A DNA stretch of 64,000 nucleotides from Nonomuraea jiangxiensis (GTDB lineage: Bacteria > Actinomycetota > Actinomycetes > Streptosporangiales > Streptosporangiaceae). This document shows positions 23,279 to 32,177 of the stretch, one piece after another; within the stretch, counting starts at the first letter, position 1, and each line of letters opens with the position of its first letter. Position numbers and translations under genes: made by a program. Below the pieces are notes generated by a model, which saw nothing but the letters and a program-made list of their open reading frames with translations, had not been told where the DNA came from and made no database searches. The stretch spans positions 60,895 through 124,894 of the forward strand of contig NZ_FNDJ01000033.1 of the NCBI RefSeq assembly GCF_900099965.1, given 5' to 3'.

Positions 23279-24169
23279 TCAGCCGAAGGTCACGTCATGG
23301 TCTCCGGCCGCGCCGGGGAGCTCGATCTCGCGGACCCGCTCGCCGAGGCCGGTGACCCGGACCCGGAGCCGGTACCGGCCGGCGGTCAGGCGGCCGACGG
23401 TGTAGCGACCCTGGACGGTGGTCTCGGTGGTGTGCCGCGGGGAGCCGTCCGGGGTCTCGACGCGCACCCAGGCGCCCGGGACCGGGACGCCGCCCGCGTC
23501 CAGCACGGAGCCGCCAATGTGGAAGACGACCTCGGCGCCCGCCTGCCCCGGCTGCTCGAACCCGGTCATCTGGGTGGTGACCAGCGGGCCCAGCTCGCCG
23601 GGGCCGAAGCAGACTGGCACGGTGACGGTGAGGTGGACGCCGGGTCGCCACGGCGGCCGCCCGTCCATCGTGCCCCAGAACTCGGCGTACTTGGAGAACC
23701 CTTCGGCCGGCAGCACGCTGGTCGGCAGCACGGCGTCCGCGAGCGGCTCAGGGAAACCGGTGGGCAGCGGCCCCGGCCGATAGATCTCGGCCGGGTTGAG
23801 CGGCTCGGCGGCGACCAGCGTGGCGGCGGCCCGGTAGAGCAGCGCGTGCTCGTCGAGGGTGGGCTCGATCACCTGGCTCGGGGCCGCCGCGCTCCACGCG
23901 GTGATCAGGTAATGCAGGTCGACCCGGCGCGGCGCGAGTTCGCCCGCCACCAGGCCGGCGGCCGTGCCCCGGGAGCGCTCGTTCGTGCGCAGCGCCCTGT
24001 TCTCGCGCAACTCCAGCAGGTAGACGTTGAGCGCCAGGTGGGAGAGGTTGGCGACGTACGTACGCCAGTCCGCGTCCGGTGGCTGGAACCGGACCTGGGC
24101 CTCGTCGGTGAGGTGGTCGATCCGCGAGATCAGGAGATGCCGCAACATGCGGTCGATGTGCTCGATCAT
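23279..24169 (-). CDS. DUF4255 protein (CIS cap / tail-terminator, Pvc16-like) with C-terminal beta domain
   Basis: 296 aa. The first ~185 residues match the DUF4255 family (MIEHIDRMLRHLL, LSHLALNVYLLELRENRALR, LDLHYL-type LHYLITAW). These proteins close the distal end of contractile injection particles. The last ~90 residues form a separate carboxypeptidase-regulatory-like beta-sandwich (GSVLDAGGVPVPGAWVRV, QGRYTVGRLTAGRYRLRV). It starts by a 4-base overlap with the upstream 797-aa gene and is the last gene of the structural operon. Confidence 0.85.
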   Translation of the reverse strand: MIEHIDRMLRHLLISRIDHLTDEAQVRFQPPDADWRTYVANLSHLALNVYLLELRENRALRTNERSRGTAAGLVAGELAPRRVDLHYLITAWSAAAPSQVIEPTLDEHALLYRAAATLVAAEPLNPAEIYRPGPLPTGFPEPLADAVLPTSVLPAEGFSKYAEFWGTMDGRPPWRPGVHLTVTVPVCFGPGELGPLVTTQMTGFEQPGQAGAEVVFHIGGSVLDAGGVPVPGAWVRVETPDGSPRHTTETTVQGRYTVGRLTAGRYRLRVRVTGLGERVREIELPGAAGDHDVTFG

Positions 24170-26559
24170 GGCGCCTTCGTCACCCGCCGGTGGATGTCGT
24201 GGAGTTGGCCGGAGGTGATGCCCATGGGCTGGACACGTTCCTGGATCCGGGCGATGTCGTCCGCGAGGGTCGGCCCCGGCACGAGCTCGTACGCGCCGGG
24301 GTCGCGCAGGGCCTGCTCCCCGATGAACTTCCGCACCTGGGGAACGTGGTCGTCGGGGATCACCAGGATGCTCCTCTCGTTGATGTACCTGGCGATGCGC
24401 TCGGGGCCGGCGTCCGGGGCGAGGTCCCGGGGCCAGGCCTGGGCGGTCTGGATCTGGGCCCGGTTGGCGGCCAGGAGGTCGGCCGCCACCTCCGCCGGGA
24501 CCGGGGCGTAACCGGGGCCGCCGGTCCTGAGCATGGCCTTCATGTCCCGGGCGTAGCGGCGGAGCGTGTGCGGGGACAACTCGCCGGTCCGGCCCATGGC
24601 GTAGTTCTTCACGGAGGCGACGACGCCCGGCTTTCCCGCCGGTCCCTTGGAGATGAGGTCGAGCAGCGGGAAGTTCTTGCGCACGCGGTGGAGGTCGATG
24701 CGGAGCTTGTTGAGGTCGAAGACCTCGTGCCTGGTCTCCCGCAGGGAGGACAGGGCCGCCGCTTCGCCGGCCGCGCCGACCGTGCTCAGCGGCGTTTCCT
24801 TGATGCCCTGCTCGACGGCCGCGACCATCTCCGGAGACGGGCCTTTGCCGGTCGCCGCCGGCACCGGACCCGAGGGAGGCACGGGCGCCTTGGGCGGCGG
24901 GGTGGTCACGGCCGCGGGACCGGTGGCCGTCACGCTCGTGGGCGGCGCGGCCTGCGCGGTCTTCGCGGTCTTGGGAGTCGCGGGTTTGGGAGGGGTGGCC
25001 GCCGGGCGGGGGGCGGTCAGTGCCGACTTCTTCTTGAGTGGTGTGGCGGGTTCGGCTTCGAGCACGCCCACGGGCTCGGGCTGCTGCTCGGCGGCGATCC
25101 GGGAGCGCTTGGCCGGATGGGCCTCGGCCGCGGACGGGACGTGCGCCGGCGACTCCTGCGCGGCTCCGGCGGTGACCCGCTTCCGCACCGCCGGCTCCGG
25201 CACGGTCCCGGGCGCGCCCTCAGGCGCGACCTCGGGTGCGGCCTTAGGTGCGGCCTCGGGTGCGACAGCGGGTGCGGTCTTGGGCGCGACTTCGGGTGCG
25301 GCCTTGGGTGTGGTCTTGGGTGGCTTGGGTCTGGGTCTGGGCTTGGGTTTGAGCTCGGGTTTGGCGGCGGGTGGACCGGGGGCGGCCGGTGGTGCGGCGG
25401 CCAGCCCGGCGGCGCCCTTCTCCACGGCGGTGACGGCGGCCTTGGCGGCGCCCTTCTCGGCGATGCCGAGCAGCTTCCGCAAGAACCCGCGCAGCCGCTC
25501 CAAAAGCTGGAAGAACGGCTTCATGGCGGGTTCGAGCCACTTCATGGGCTTGCTCACCAGCGCGCCGATGAGCGCCTCGATCGCCGCGATGGCCTCGCCG
25601 AGCTGCCGGACGACGTTCCCGGCACGCGCCAGCAGGCCGCCCAGCCTGCCCAGTTGCGCGCCGATCGCGGCGATCGCCTCCCCGGCGCCGAGGCCGAAGA
25701 CGAACAGCAGCGTGTTGCTCACCGCGGCCCCGACGTCGTATCCGACGTTGTAGCCGAGCCTGGACCACTGGGTGCTGGTCAGCTTCTTCCGCGTCTCGGT
25801 GGCCCAGTGTTCGAGCTGCGCCGCGGGACCGGCCGGGGCCGCCGCGCCGGGCCGCATGGGCCGCTCCTCCTCCTTGCCGGAGAAGTGCAGGACCACGGAG
25901 TGGGCGGCGCCGCTGCCCGCCGCGGCCGCGGCCCGCTCCGCGGCGGCGCCCAGCTCGGGGAGATGCTTGAGCAGCTCGGCCGCGGTGAGGTTGGTCCGTA
26001 CGTCGGTCAGGAAGGTCCTGAACTGGGTGGTCAGGGCGTTAGCCTCGGCGATGACCTCGTCGGGGTGTTCCCAGGCGGCCCGGCCGATCTCGGCCGCGAT
26101 GCGCTGCGTCTGCTCGGCGAGCACCAGGATGCCGAACAGGTCGGTGACCGGGCTGACGAAGCCCAGGATCACCCCGGCCTTGTAGCCCAGCCTGAACTCC
26201 CCCATGTTCTCGTCCTTGGCCAGCTCCTTGACGCCCGACTTCACCGCCTCCCAGGTGGCCTCCTTGACCAGGGTGAAGACGAAGCCACGGATGGCCGCCG
26301 TGGCGATGCGCTCCTGCGGGCCCGAGCCGGTGAACTCCCGTACGAACATGCTGATGACGGCGTTCGCCAGGAAACCCGCGACGCCGGACGGCTCCGGTGG
26401 CTGGGCGGCGGCGCCCACCGCCTGGTTGCCGGCCGCGCGCTGGGCGGCCAGCGTGTCCGCGGCCGGGCCGCCCAGCGCGGGCGCCCTGGCCTCGGGGGCG
26501 GGCCCGCTCGGAGCGGCATCCGTCATGACGGGCGCACCGGCCTTGGCGGGGTCAGCCAT
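24166..26559 (-). CDS. 797-aa CIS-locus protein: candidate effector (or tape-measure) with possible nuclease tail
   Basis: Residues 37-48 read TLAAQRAAGNQAV-like, similar to the (L)QRxxGNxAV signature often seen near the N-terminus of CIS-linked cargo and DUF4157 proteins (from memory). Helical and hydrophobic regions follow (about 120-150 and 265-315), then a basic patch and a Pro/Ala/Lys linker (about 388-570) with imperfect APEVAPK-type repeats. The C-terminal ~220 residues form a compact domain with GEAAALSSL (Glu599), PLLDLI (Asp634) and ASVKNYA (Lys651), a spacing compatible with a PD-(D/E)xK-like nuclease fold. It lies between the ATPase and cap genes with overlaps on both sides. No other tape-measure candidate is visible, so that role is also possible. 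Confidence 0.6.
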   Translation of the reverse strand: MADPAKAGAPVMTDAAPSGPAPEARAPALGGPAADTLAAQRAAGNQAVGAAAQPPEPSGVAGFLANAVISMFVREFTGSGPQERIATAAIRGFVFTLVKEATWEAVKSGVKELAKDENMGEFRLGYKAGVILGFVSPVTDLFGILVLAEQTQRIAAEIGRAAWEHPDEVIAEANALTTQFRTFLTDVRTNLTAAELLKHLPELGAAAERAAAAAGSGAAHSVVLHFSGKEEERPMRPGAAAPAGPAAQLEHWATETRKKLTSTQWSRLGYNVGYDVGAAVSNTLLFVFGLGAGEAIAAIGAQLGRLGGLLARAGNVVRQLGEAIAAIEALIGALVSKPMKWLEPAMKPFFQLLERLRGFLRKLLGIAEKGAAKAAVTAVEKGAAGLAAAPPAAPGPPAAKPELKPKPRPRPKPPKTTPKAAPEVAPKTAPAVAPEAAPKAAPEVAPEGAPGTVPEPAVRKRVTAGAAQESPAHVPSAAEAHPAKRSRIAAEQQPEPVGVLEAEPATPLKKKSALTAPRPAATPPKPATPKTAKTAQAAPPTSVTATGPAAVTTPPPKAPVPPSGPVPAATGKGPSPEMVAAVEQGIKETPLSTVGAAGEAAALSSLRETRHEVFDLNKLRIDLHRVRKNFPLLDLISKGPAGKPGVVASVKNYAMGRTGELSPHTLRRYARDMKAMLRTGGPGYAPVPAEVAADLLAANRAQIQTAQAWPRDLAPDAGPERIARYINERSILVIPDDHVPQVRKFIGEQALRDPGAYELVPGPTLADDIARIQERVQPMGITSGQLHDIHRRVTKAP

Positions 26560-28606
26560 CGCCCCTCCCGAGCTCGTCCTCGGTGAGCGCCTTGCCCAGC
26601 TTCTGGTACTCCCGGCGTACGGCGTGCACCACGTGCGCCATCGTCACCACGCCCGCGTCGGCCAGGAAGGCGGCGGCCAGGGCGACGTTCTTGATGTGGC
26701 CACCGCTGAGCGCGAACCGCTCGGCCAGCGCGTCCAAGTCGACGTCGGCGGCGAGCGGGGTGCCCGCCGGCCAGATGCCGCGCCAGATCCGCCCCCGGCT
26801 CGCCGCGTCGGGGAACGGGAACCGCACGGTGAAGGCCAGCCGCCGGGTGAACGCCTCGTCGAGGTTGTGCCGCATGTTGGTGGCCAGCAGGGTCACGCCC
26901 CGGTACGCCTCCATGCGCTGCAGCAGGTACGCCACCTCGATGTTGGCGTACCGGTCGTGGGCGTCGCGCACCTCGCTGCGCTTGCCGAGCAGCGCGTCGG
27001 CCTCGTCGAACAGCAGGATGGCCACCCCCCGCTCGGCCGCGCAGAAGATCCGGTCCAGGTTCTTCTCGGTCTCGCCGATGTACTTGCTGACCACGCCGGC
27101 CAGGTTGATCCGGTACAGGTCGAGGTGAAGCTCGCCCGCGACGACCTCGGCGGCCATGGTCTTGCCCGTGCCCGGCGGCCCGGCCAGCAGCACCCCGACC
27201 CCGGTGCCCCTGCCCAGTTTCCGGCCGAACCCCCACTCGCGCAGGACGCGGCCCTGCCCGGCGACCCGCGCGCAGACCTCGCGCAGCGCGCCGATCTCGT
27301 CCTCCGGCAGTACCAGGTCGTCCCAGCCGGCCCTGGGCTCGATGCGTTCGGCCAGCGCGCCGAGCTCGTGGCCGGCCCCGGACCGGGCCGCCGCCGTCAG
27401 CGCGGCCAGCGTGTCGCCGCTCGCCGCGCCGGCCGCCTCGCCGATCGCGCGCGGGGTGAGCGGGAAACGCTCGGCCAGCACGTCGATGTCCGCGGTCGCG
27501 ACGGGCCGCCCGGCCAGGGCCGCGACCCAGCACGACCGGCGCTCGGCCGCGTCCAGCGGCGCGAAGTCGACCGCGTTGACGGCGAGCGGAACCGCGGCCG
27601 GTGCCCAGGGCGCGGTCCCGGCCAGCACGATCGGCCCCGGCGCCGCGGCCAGGGCACGGACCGCCACCTGCCACCGGTGCCCGCCGGGTCCAGGCGGCCC
27701 GGGGGCGTCGGCCAGGTCCAGATAGGGCACCGCCCCGTACAGTTCGGCCTCGCGCAGGAAACAGCGCAGCGCCTCGTCGAGCCCGGCCGGGTCGGCCGGG
27801 GCCGAGGCGAGGTCGCCGTGGAGCAGCGGCCTGCCCAGCCGGGCCGCGGCGAGCCCGGTGACCTGACGTCGTCCGGAGCCGGGCGGGCCCCGCAGGTAGA
27901 GGCGCTGCCCGCCGGCGAGCAGGTCACGGAGTTCGGCCACCCGCTCCGGTCGCCAGTCGAGCCCGGGGGCGTCCGCTTCCGGGGCGGTGATGAGCCGGCA
28001 CCACGCGCCGAGCCGCCGGTCCAGGCCCGAGACGCCGGCGAGCACGTCGGCGATCTGCTCGTCCGGGACCACGTAACGGGCCAGCAGCGGGGGCTCGACC
28101 TGGTGGGGGTCGGCGACCAGCCGGACCAGCCGGTGCCGCAGCAGCGGGGCGTCGGCGGCGAAGGCGGCCCGCCGCCGTAGCTTCTCCGCGACGTCCTGGC
28201 AGAGCAGGTTGAGCGTCAGCTCGACGGTCGGCCGGCGCCGGGTCACGTCGTCCTGGAGGTAGCCATAGAGGCGCTCGTAGCGCAGGTCGATCTCCGGCGC
28301 GGTGGCGACGACGAGCACGTTCAGCTCGAACGCGGACAGCCCGTACCGCTCGGTGAGCCAGGCCGGTCCGGGAACGTCACCGACGCTCCCCGGGCCGATC
28401 GGGGACTCGCCCGGGGCCCGCCGCAGCAACCGGCTCGCGTCGCCGGCCGCGATGTGCAGGCCGCGGAACGGGTCACGCCCGCTCTCCGGCCCGTACGACG
28501 CCTGCGCCGCCGCGACGGCCTCCGCCAGCCGGACGTCGAGCACGGCCAGCAGATCGAGCATCCCGCCACCGGCCGGCGCCACCAGGACCTCGCCTTCCTG
28601 TGTCAT
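26552..28606 (-). CDS. AAA+ ATPase of the contractile injection system (Pvc15-like)
   Basis: 684 aa. An N-terminal winged-helix-like region leads into a degenerate first ATPase module (LRGPPGSGRRQV, where the Walker A Lys is replaced by Arg) and an intact second module: GPPGTGKTMAAEVV, Walker B ILLFDEADALLGKR and sensor ATNMRHNLDEAF. Pvc15-type ATPases are needed for particle assembly or cargo loading. ATG 28606 overlaps the fibre-gene stop as TGATG, and its end overlaps the 797-aa gene by 8 bases, so all three are coupled. Confidence 0.9.
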   Translation of the reverse strand: MTQEGEVLVAPAGGGMLDLLAVLDVRLAEAVAAAQASYGPESGRDPFRGLHIAAGDASRLLRRAPGESPIGPGSVGDVPGPAWLTERYGLSAFELNVLVVATAPEIDLRYERLYGYLQDDVTRRRPTVELTLNLLCQDVAEKLRRRAAFAADAPLLRHRLVRLVADPHQVEPPLLARYVVPDEQIADVLAGVSGLDRRLGAWCRLITAPEADAPGLDWRPERVAELRDLLAGGQRLYLRGPPGSGRRQVTGLAAARLGRPLLHGDLASAPADPAGLDEALRCFLREAELYGAVPYLDLADAPGPPGPGGHRWQVAVRALAAAPGPIVLAGTAPWAPAAVPLAVNAVDFAPLDAAERRSCWVAALAGRPVATADIDVLAERFPLTPRAIGEAAGAASGDTLAALTAAARSGAGHELGALAERIEPRAGWDDLVLPEDEIGALREVCARVAGQGRVLREWGFGRKLGRGTGVGVLLAGPPGTGKTMAAEVVAGELHLDLYRINLAGVVSKYIGETEKNLDRIFCAAERGVAILLFDEADALLGKRSEVRDAHDRYANIEVAYLLQRMEAYRGVTLLATNMRHNLDEAFTRRLAFTVRFPFPDAASRGRIWRGIWPAGTPLAADVDLDALAERFALSGGHIKNVALAAAFLADAGVVTMAHVVHAVRREYQKLGKALTEDELGRGDG

Positions 28607-30609
28607 CACGTTCCCGGCGGCTGGTCCGCCTGGCGGGCGAGCGGCGGCATCCACCTGAGGGCGCGCTCGGCGGGTGCTCCGTGCGGCTCCGGATGCAGGT
28701 ACGTGCCGTGCTCGGCCGCCTCCTTGGCGGTCTCGACCACCAGAGGGTTGGCCAGCGCGTAGGCGTCGTGCCTGACCCCGGTCACCTGCCAGCACACCTT
28801 GAGCCCCGGCTCGCCCCCGGCGACGGCGAAGGCGTTGCCCGACAACTCACTGGCCACGTACAGGTTGGGGGCGGGGGCGCCGATCGGGGTGAGCTGGTAG
28901 CGGAACCGCTCGTTGAGCGCCTCGAACCAGTCCGGCAGCGTGATCTCGGCCGCGCCGCGATCGTCCAGGACGACCTCGCCGTCGTAGACGTTCTTCATCT
29001 CGTCGCTCTCGACACCCGAGTGGCTCAGGTACCGGCCGGCCGGGTCCAGCGGATGGTCGATCTTGAAGCGGAGGTCGGTCTTGGTCAGCGTTCCGCGCAC
29101 GTCGACGTTCCCGGAGATCCAGGCGGCGTTGGGCTTGCCGCCGATGATCAGCGGGATCCCCCCGCCCTCGCTGAACGTCCAGATGCCGACGGCCTGCTGG
29201 GTCTCCACCTGCACCGCGACGTCATTGACGGTCGGCCCGCCCACCACGTGCAGGCGCGCGCCGGGGTTCCTGTGGCCGACGGCCAGGTTGCCGTTCTTGA
29301 TGCCGAACGCCAGGTGCCAGTTGCCGTCGTACTTGTCCCAGAACGCGGGCACGCCACGCGCGTTGTTGGTGCCCCCGTCCTCGTCGATGCTGAGCGCGAA
29401 CGCTGGCCGCCCGTTGCTGTTCAGCGCGCCGATCGCCGTCTGGCCGTCGGTCCTGGCCTCGGCCAGCAGCGGGATGTTGCTGGTGGTGAGCTTGCCTTCG
29501 CCGTCCTCGGCCTCGAAGCCGCCCTGGTCGACGGCGTGCACCAGGGCCCGCGGCCCGCCGCGCCCCACCCCCACCCGTCCCCGGATGAAGGCACCGCCGT
29601 TGACGTCCAGGGACGTCGTGGGCATCGACGCCGAGCCGATGCCGAGGAAACCACGGACCTGCGCGAACCCCCGTACGTCCAGGGTGCTCTGGGGGACCGT
29701 CGGGTCGGGGCCGGGCGGGCGCTGCAACACGGTGCTGCCGAGCACGTCCAGCGTCGCCTGCGGGTTCCGCGTGCCGATCCCGACGCCGCCCCGCAGCACG
29801 GTCGTGCCGTCCACGTCGAGGGTGGCGCCCGGCACGGTGGTGTTCACGCCCATCCGGCGGGCGACCGGGTTCACGATGAGGAACGACGACGCGCTCCGGG
29901 CGGTGATGTCCACCCGGGACGCCTCCAGAATCACCCCGCCGGTGTTGAACGCGCGCAGTTCGGCCGCCTGCTGGTCGAAGACGGTGACGGCGGTCCCCGG
30001 TTCGGCGTCGAAGGAGTCGAAGCTGCCCAGCAGCGTGATCCGGTCCGTGGAGAGCCCGGTGGTCCTGCGCTGATCCGCGGAGGTGTTGACCACGACGCCG
30101 TCCGCGCCGATCTCCACCCAGGCCAGGATGACCTCCTCGCCGTCGTCGGGGGCGTTGACCTGGCGCAGCCGCAGCGTCGGCGTGGTCTCGGTGTTGAACA
30201 CGCCCGACCCCACCCCGGTGAAGTCGAACGTCTCGGCCCAGCCGATCGTGAGGTGGTACTCCCCGCTCGCCACCGCCGTCTGCAGCGGCACGCCCGTCTC
30301 GGTCACGGGGATCAGGGTGTCCTCGTCCGGCTTGACGTGGCCGCCGACGGCCAGCGGGAGCAGCCGGCCCCGTACGTCCAGCGCCACCCCGGGCAGCACC
30401 CGCAACCCCGGGCGGCCGATCGTCGCGCTGACCTGGAGCCCGGCGGCCACCCCCCAGCCGTGCAGTGCGGAGCCGTGCATGCGGTGCAGCGGCCCGAAGT
30501 AGCCCTCCTGATCCTGCCGGCTCTCATGCAGTCCCGTGTCCCCCTGCCGCGGTTCGGGCGGGTTGACCGTGGGATCCACGTAACTGGTGCGGATCAGTCT
30601 TTCGGTCAT
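28606..30609 (-). CDS. CIS tail-fibre-like protein (Pvc13 position)
   Basis: 667 aa. The N-terminal ~100 residues (ESRQDQEGYFGPLHRMHGSA, then HGWGVAAGLQVS) resemble a baseplate-attachment module. The middle has repeated beta-helix-like strands of the GIGTRNPQATLDVLG type (repeat core LDVxG at several points). The C-terminus (LSHSGVESDEM, LPDWFEALNERFRYQLTPIG, CWQVTGVRHDAYA) is a conserved fibre end-domain that I recognise from cyanobacterial and CIS fibres. It should bind the target or, in an intracellular CIS, the cytoplasmic membrane. ATG 30609 follows GGGAG. Confidence 0.82.
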   Translation of the reverse strand: MTERLIRTSYVDPTVNPPEPRQGDTGLHESRQDQEGYFGPLHRMHGSALHGWGVAAGLQVSATIGRPGLRVLPGVALDVRGRLLPLAVGGHVKPDEDTLIPVTETGVPLQTAVASGEYHLTIGWAETFDFTGVGSGVFNTETTPTLRLRQVNAPDDGEEVILAWVEIGADGVVVNTSADQRRTTGLSTDRITLLGSFDSFDAEPGTAVTVFDQQAAELRAFNTGGVILEASRVDITARSASSFLIVNPVARRMGVNTTVPGATLDVDGTTVLRGGVGIGTRNPQATLDVLGSTVLQRPPGPDPTVPQSTLDVRGFAQVRGFLGIGSASMPTTSLDVNGGAFIRGRVGVGRGGPRALVHAVDQGGFEAEDGEGKLTTSNIPLLAEARTDGQTAIGALNSNGRPAFALSIDEDGGTNNARGVPAFWDKYDGNWHLAFGIKNGNLAVGHRNPGARLHVVGGPTVNDVAVQVETQQAVGIWTFSEGGGIPLIIGGKPNAAWISGNVDVRGTLTKTDLRFKIDHPLDPAGRYLSHSGVESDEMKNVYDGEVVLDDRGAAEITLPDWFEALNERFRYQLTPIGAPAPNLYVASELSGNAFAVAGGEPGLKVCWQVTGVRHDAYALANPLVVETAKEAAEHGTYLHPEPHGAPAERALRWMPPLARQADQPPGT

Positions 30610-30626
30610 GCTTGGCTCCCAGGGTG

Positions 30627-32177
30627 CTAGTCCGTGCCGATGGCGGAGAGCAGGGTGTGCTGAGCGGAGGCCGGCCGCTCCCGGTCGAGGGCCTCGCCGA
30701 CGCTCCGCAGCACGGCGCGCTGGTCCTCCTCGGTGGCGTTCGCACGGGCGAAGTGCACGATCGCCGCCAGTTCGTGCGGTGCGGCCCGGAAGTTCCGCCT
30801 GGGCACCCCGCCGCTCGCCTCGTTGCGGCTCAGGGGCTCCCCGCCGTCGCAGAGGTAGGCGGTGCCGTCGTCCCACACCATGCCGCGAGGGAAGACCAGG
30901 TTGCCGGGCTCGGTGACCCGGGTCACCGTCGGCGGGCTCACCTGCGGATCGACCTCGTAGAGGGCGGCCGGCCGCATGGTCCGGCGCAGGTACGGGTGCG
31001 CGGGGTCCTGGTCGGGCTGGAGCCCGGTGTCGAGCACGAGCAGCCGCCGGTCCTGCCGCCGCGCGATCCCGTACGGCGCGAGCAGCGGGTTGGCCGCTTC
31101 GGGCACGGCCGCCAGCAGCGGTCGCACACTGCCGGTGGCCCGGTTGACGAGCAACAGTTCGGCGGGCCCGTCCGCCCGCGTGTCACCGACGATCAGGTCG
31201 CCACTCTCGTCGATCATGAGGGATCGCGGGCCGGCCGCACCGGGCAGGTTGATGACCGGCGGCGGGCCGGCGGCGGAGGCCGGGTCGACGTCGACGATCT
31301 GCCTGGCCTGCCGGTTGAGGATGAGCAGGCGCCCCCGGTCGCAGACCGCCGCCGCGGGCACGATGCCGCGCACGCTGGCGTGCACCTGCACCGTCTCCTC
31401 CTGGAAGGGGGCGGCCGAGGTGACGCGGAACACCCGCAGCCCGGTCAGCTGCACGTCGAGCACGTACAGCCGCCATCCGGGCGGGGTCGGATCGACGGCG
31501 AGGGCCAGCGGCGACGTGAGCGCCCAGCCGGGGGATCCGAGGGGGCGCGGGGCCGGTGGCGCGCCGGCCAGGTCGGCGTACGCGCCGGTCCGGGTGATCC
31601 GCCAGAGGCCCGCCCTGGGCTTGCCGCCGATGCCGCCCGCGTCCCCGACGACCAGGTGACCGTCGGGAGTGAGGGCCAGGCACTGCGGGCTGACCAGGCC
31701 GGAGGTGGCGAGGGTGCGGTCGGGGGGCGGCCGGAGGCAGGGCCCCTGGGAGAGCAGGGTGTGCACGCCCGGTTCCCTGTCCGGCCGCGCGAACAGGACC
31801 TTGGCGCCGCTGTCGATGGTGATCCGCTGCCGGTCGGTGGCCGCCACGGCCAGGTCGAGCAGCCCGGCCAGCCCCGCGGTGGTGCCCCGTCGCCGGTGCA
31901 GGCTCATGATCTCGGCGACGACCCGGCGCCGCTGGGCCACGGTCCAGCCGGGGCGCAGCTCGAACCCCAGCCAGCCGGCCAGCCAGGGCAGGAAGTCCTC
32001 GGGGGCGCGGGCGGGGTCGTACAGGTCGGGCAGCCGGTCGATGAGGCCGGCGATCGGGGCGCCGCCCGCCGGGACGTCGTCGTGGATCCCGGAGAGCACC
32101 TTCTCGAAGACCCGCAGCAGGTCGCCCAGTTGCGGCGAATGCAGCACCGGAGGCAGGTGGTCCAGGTAGCCGCTCAC
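30627..32177 (-). CDS. Tail protein I-like baseplate protein fused to a beta-propeller
   Basis: 516 aa from GTG 32177, which overlaps the baseplate-J stop (GTGA). Residues 1-~120 match the phage P2 gpI / CIS tail protein domain (YLDHLPPVLHSPQLGDLLR, IDRLPDLYDPARAPEDFLPWLAGWLG, RRRGTTAGLAGLLDL). From about residue 140 the chain becomes a beta-propeller with repeated LALTPDGHLVVGD, LAVDPTPPGWRLYVLD, MIDESGDLIVGD and YLCDGGEPL blades. The usual protein of this position lacks a propeller. It links baseplate J with the fibre and lies 17 bases before the fibre gene. Confidence 0.85.
   Translation of the reverse strand: MSGYLDHLPPVLHSPQLGDLLRVFEKVLSGIHDDVPAGGAPIAGLIDRLPDLYDPARAPEDFLPWLAGWLGFELRPGWTVAQRRRVVAEIMSLHRRRGTTAGLAGLLDLAVAATDRQRITIDSGAKVLFARPDREPGVHTLLSQGPCLRPPPDRTLATSGLVSPQCLALTPDGHLVVGDAGGIGGKPRAGLWRITRTGAYADLAGAPPAPRPLGSPGWALTSPLALAVDPTPPGWRLYVLDVQLTGLRVFRVTSAAPFQEETVQVHASVRGIVPAAAVCDRGRLLILNRQARQIVDVDPASAAGPPPVINLPGAAGPRSLMIDESGDLIVGDTRADGPAELLLVNRATGSVRPLLAAVPEAANPLLAPYGIARRQDRRLLVLDTGLQPDQDPAHPYLRRTMRPAALYEVDPQVSPPTVTRVTEPGNLVFPRGMVWDDGTAYLCDGGEPLSRNEASGGVPRRNFRAAPHELAAIVHFARANATEEDQRAVLRSVGEALDRERPASAQHTLLSAIGTD

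Noticed and set aside
24190..26586. 798-codon open frame on the plus strand opposite the candidate effector
   Set aside because: It consists largely of Gly/Arg/Leu repeats that mirror the Pro/Ala linker on the other strand. The minus frame has overlaps with its neighbours and recognisable features.
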